From assembly GCF_003667825.1 (NCBI RefSeq), contig NZ_CP033043.1:2970001-3034000 (forward strand): a stretch of DNA of 64,000 nt, in the 5' to 3' direction. Position 1 is the first letter of the stretch; every line of letters starts with the position of its first letter. Below, piece after piece: positions 63,214 to 64,000 of the stretch. The notes under the pieces were generated by a model. The model was given only the letters and a program-made list of their open reading frames with translations, was not told the DNA's origin and did no database searches. The DNA comes from Metabacillus litoralis (lineage in GTDB: Bacteria; Bacillota; Bacilli; Bacillales; Bacillaceae). Both the position numbers and the translations under genes were made by a program.

Positions 63214-64000
63214 ATGTTTCGAACTTACTTTACAAACAAATTACTTTGGATTGGTTTAGGACTTATATCCCTTTTAGCGTGTATCTTCACCTTTGCTTTT
63301 ATGGGTTCTACAGTAAACCCTATTCCAAAAGAACTGCCAATTGGAATTGTGTTAGAGGATAATGGTGTACAACTACCAAATGGAGAAGAACTTAATTTAG
63401 GTAAGAAATTTGGTGAACAAATTAAAAATAATGAAACATCTTCTGTTGAATGGATCTCATTTGAAACAGAAAAAGATGCACTAGAGGGAATGAAGAACAA
63501 AGAAGTATATGGAATGTTAATCCTACCAAAGGATTTGTCTAAAAATGTTTATTCATTGTTAACAAATACACCTACAAAGCCGGATATCAATATTTATATA
63601 AATGAAGGTATGAACATGACCGGAGCAAATGTGGCATCTCAAATTACAACTGGCGTGATTAGTCAGTTTAGTCAGCAAGTTCAGGATCAATTGTTCAATA
63701 CAATTGATGAAATAAAAGCACCTATAAGTTCTGATCTTGCCAAATCACTTGCAAACCCAATATCAGTTACGACAGAGAAGATTAATCCTATAGGGGAAAA
63801 TTCAGCAAATGGAAATACACCTGCATTATTTACTCAATTACTCTGGTTAACAACTTTTTTCAGTTCAATGATTCTCTTTACAATTGTTAATAAAGTTACG
63901 GGAGGAAAATGGAGTCTTACTTCGATCAGTAGTCAATTGCTTTCGGGGGCTTTATTTGTTACTAGTATCTCAATTATTATATTGCTTCTAACTGAAAAAT
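63214..64000 (+). CDS. YhgE/Pip-type ABC-2 membrane protein, 3' end cut
   Basis: The first 262 residues of a membrane protein. It has an N-terminal helix (about 10-30), an extracytoplasmic domain with NPIPKELPIGIVLEDNG and YGMLILPKDLSKN, and further helices from about residue 205 to the window edge. This is the layout of the YhgE/Pip and DUF3533 families, ABC-2-like export or secretion accessory proteins. AAAGGAGG lies nine bases before the ATG. The gene continues past base 64000. Confidence 0.85.
   Translation, partial: MFRTYFTNKLLWIGLGLISLLACIFTFAFMGSTVNPIPKELPIGIVLEDNGVQLPNGEELNLGKKFGEQIKNNETSSVEWISFETEKDALEGMKNKEVYGMLILPKDLSKNVYSLLTNTPTKPDINIYINEGMNMTGANVASQITTGVISQFSQQVQDQLFNTIDEIKAPISSDLAKSLANPISVTTEKINPIGENSANGNTPALFTQLLWLTTFFSSMILFTIVNKVTGGKWSLTSISSQLLSGALFVTSISIIILLLTEK

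Overview
The window is AT-rich, dense bacterial DNA from a low-GC, endospore-forming Firmicute, most likely a Bacillaceae member. Supporting this are strong AGGAGG-type ribosome-binding sites, frequent TTG/GTG starts, intrinsic terminators behind most genes, a complete Des/DesK/DesR membrane-fluidity system, a CotC-like coat protein, a Spo0M-like protein, a CIRCE element and Bacillus-type riboswitches. There is no rRNA, prophage or CRISPR array. One tRNA (Ala, GGC) and one IS3-type element are present. The genus cannot be fixed from the sequence alone.

Layout. 1-14 kb: an unrecognised truncated gene, a TPP riboswitch with thiT, a membrane gluzincin-like protein, an EamA transporter, a DinB-fold protein, a sortase-anchored SGNH hydrolase, a secreted protein of six 28-residue repeats, cgoX/hemY, an SMP-30 lactonase, a heterodimeric ABC exporter and two small cytosolic proteins. 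14-27 kb: tRNA-Ala, a giant YhcR-like nuclease/5'-nucleotidase, spore-coat-type proteins, a MHYT-GGDEF-EAL protein, an RsbR-like STAS protein, a beta-propeller dehydrogenase, a YqcI/YcgG protein and an isochorismatase-type hydrolase. 28-30.5 kb: an EamA exporter divergent from a MocR-type regulator broken into two frames. 30.5-38.3 kb: a seven-gene minus-strand operon (GbuA-like ureohydrolase, NitT/TauT-type ABC importer, class III aminotransferase, agmatinase, spermidine synthase) with a divergent TetR gene and operator-like palindromes. This looks like uptake and breakdown of a guanidino compound feeding polyamines.

38-48 kb: htpG under a perfect CIRCE element, trhO, an exact 52-bp tandem-repeat array of hairpins, a nitroreductase, a YocH-like LysM/3D protein, an AraC-GyrI regulator, a YwaF-like protein, a lipoprotein and a YjbE-type TerC gene behind a yybP-ykoY (Mn2+) riboswitch. 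48.6-51.7 kb: DesR-site palindromes, des, desK and desR. The desR terminator appears to have been split by a 2.0-kb IS3-like element (51702-53717) that carries an extra convergent gene. 54-56.4 kb: a LysM protein, then a second yybP-ykoY riboswitch driving a three-gene operon: an FbpB-type small basic protein too short for routine calling, a single-domain Spo0M/arrestin-like protein and a YkvA/DUF1232 protein. 56.4-64 kb: a GC-rich repeat, an RND efflux pump with a TetR gene and three matching operator sites, a 7TM-PAS-GGDEF diguanylate cyclase, and a TetR divergent from a truncated YhgE/Pip-type ABC-2 membrane protein.

The most notable points are the Mn2+-riboswitch/FbpB/Spo0M/YkvA operon, the ureohydrolase-ABC operon, the IS inserted in a terminator loop with a passenger gene, and the two families of periodic hairpin repeats (52-bp units at 41.6-42.2 kb with a diverged relative at 21.9 kb; GCGGAA hairpins at 27.7 kb).
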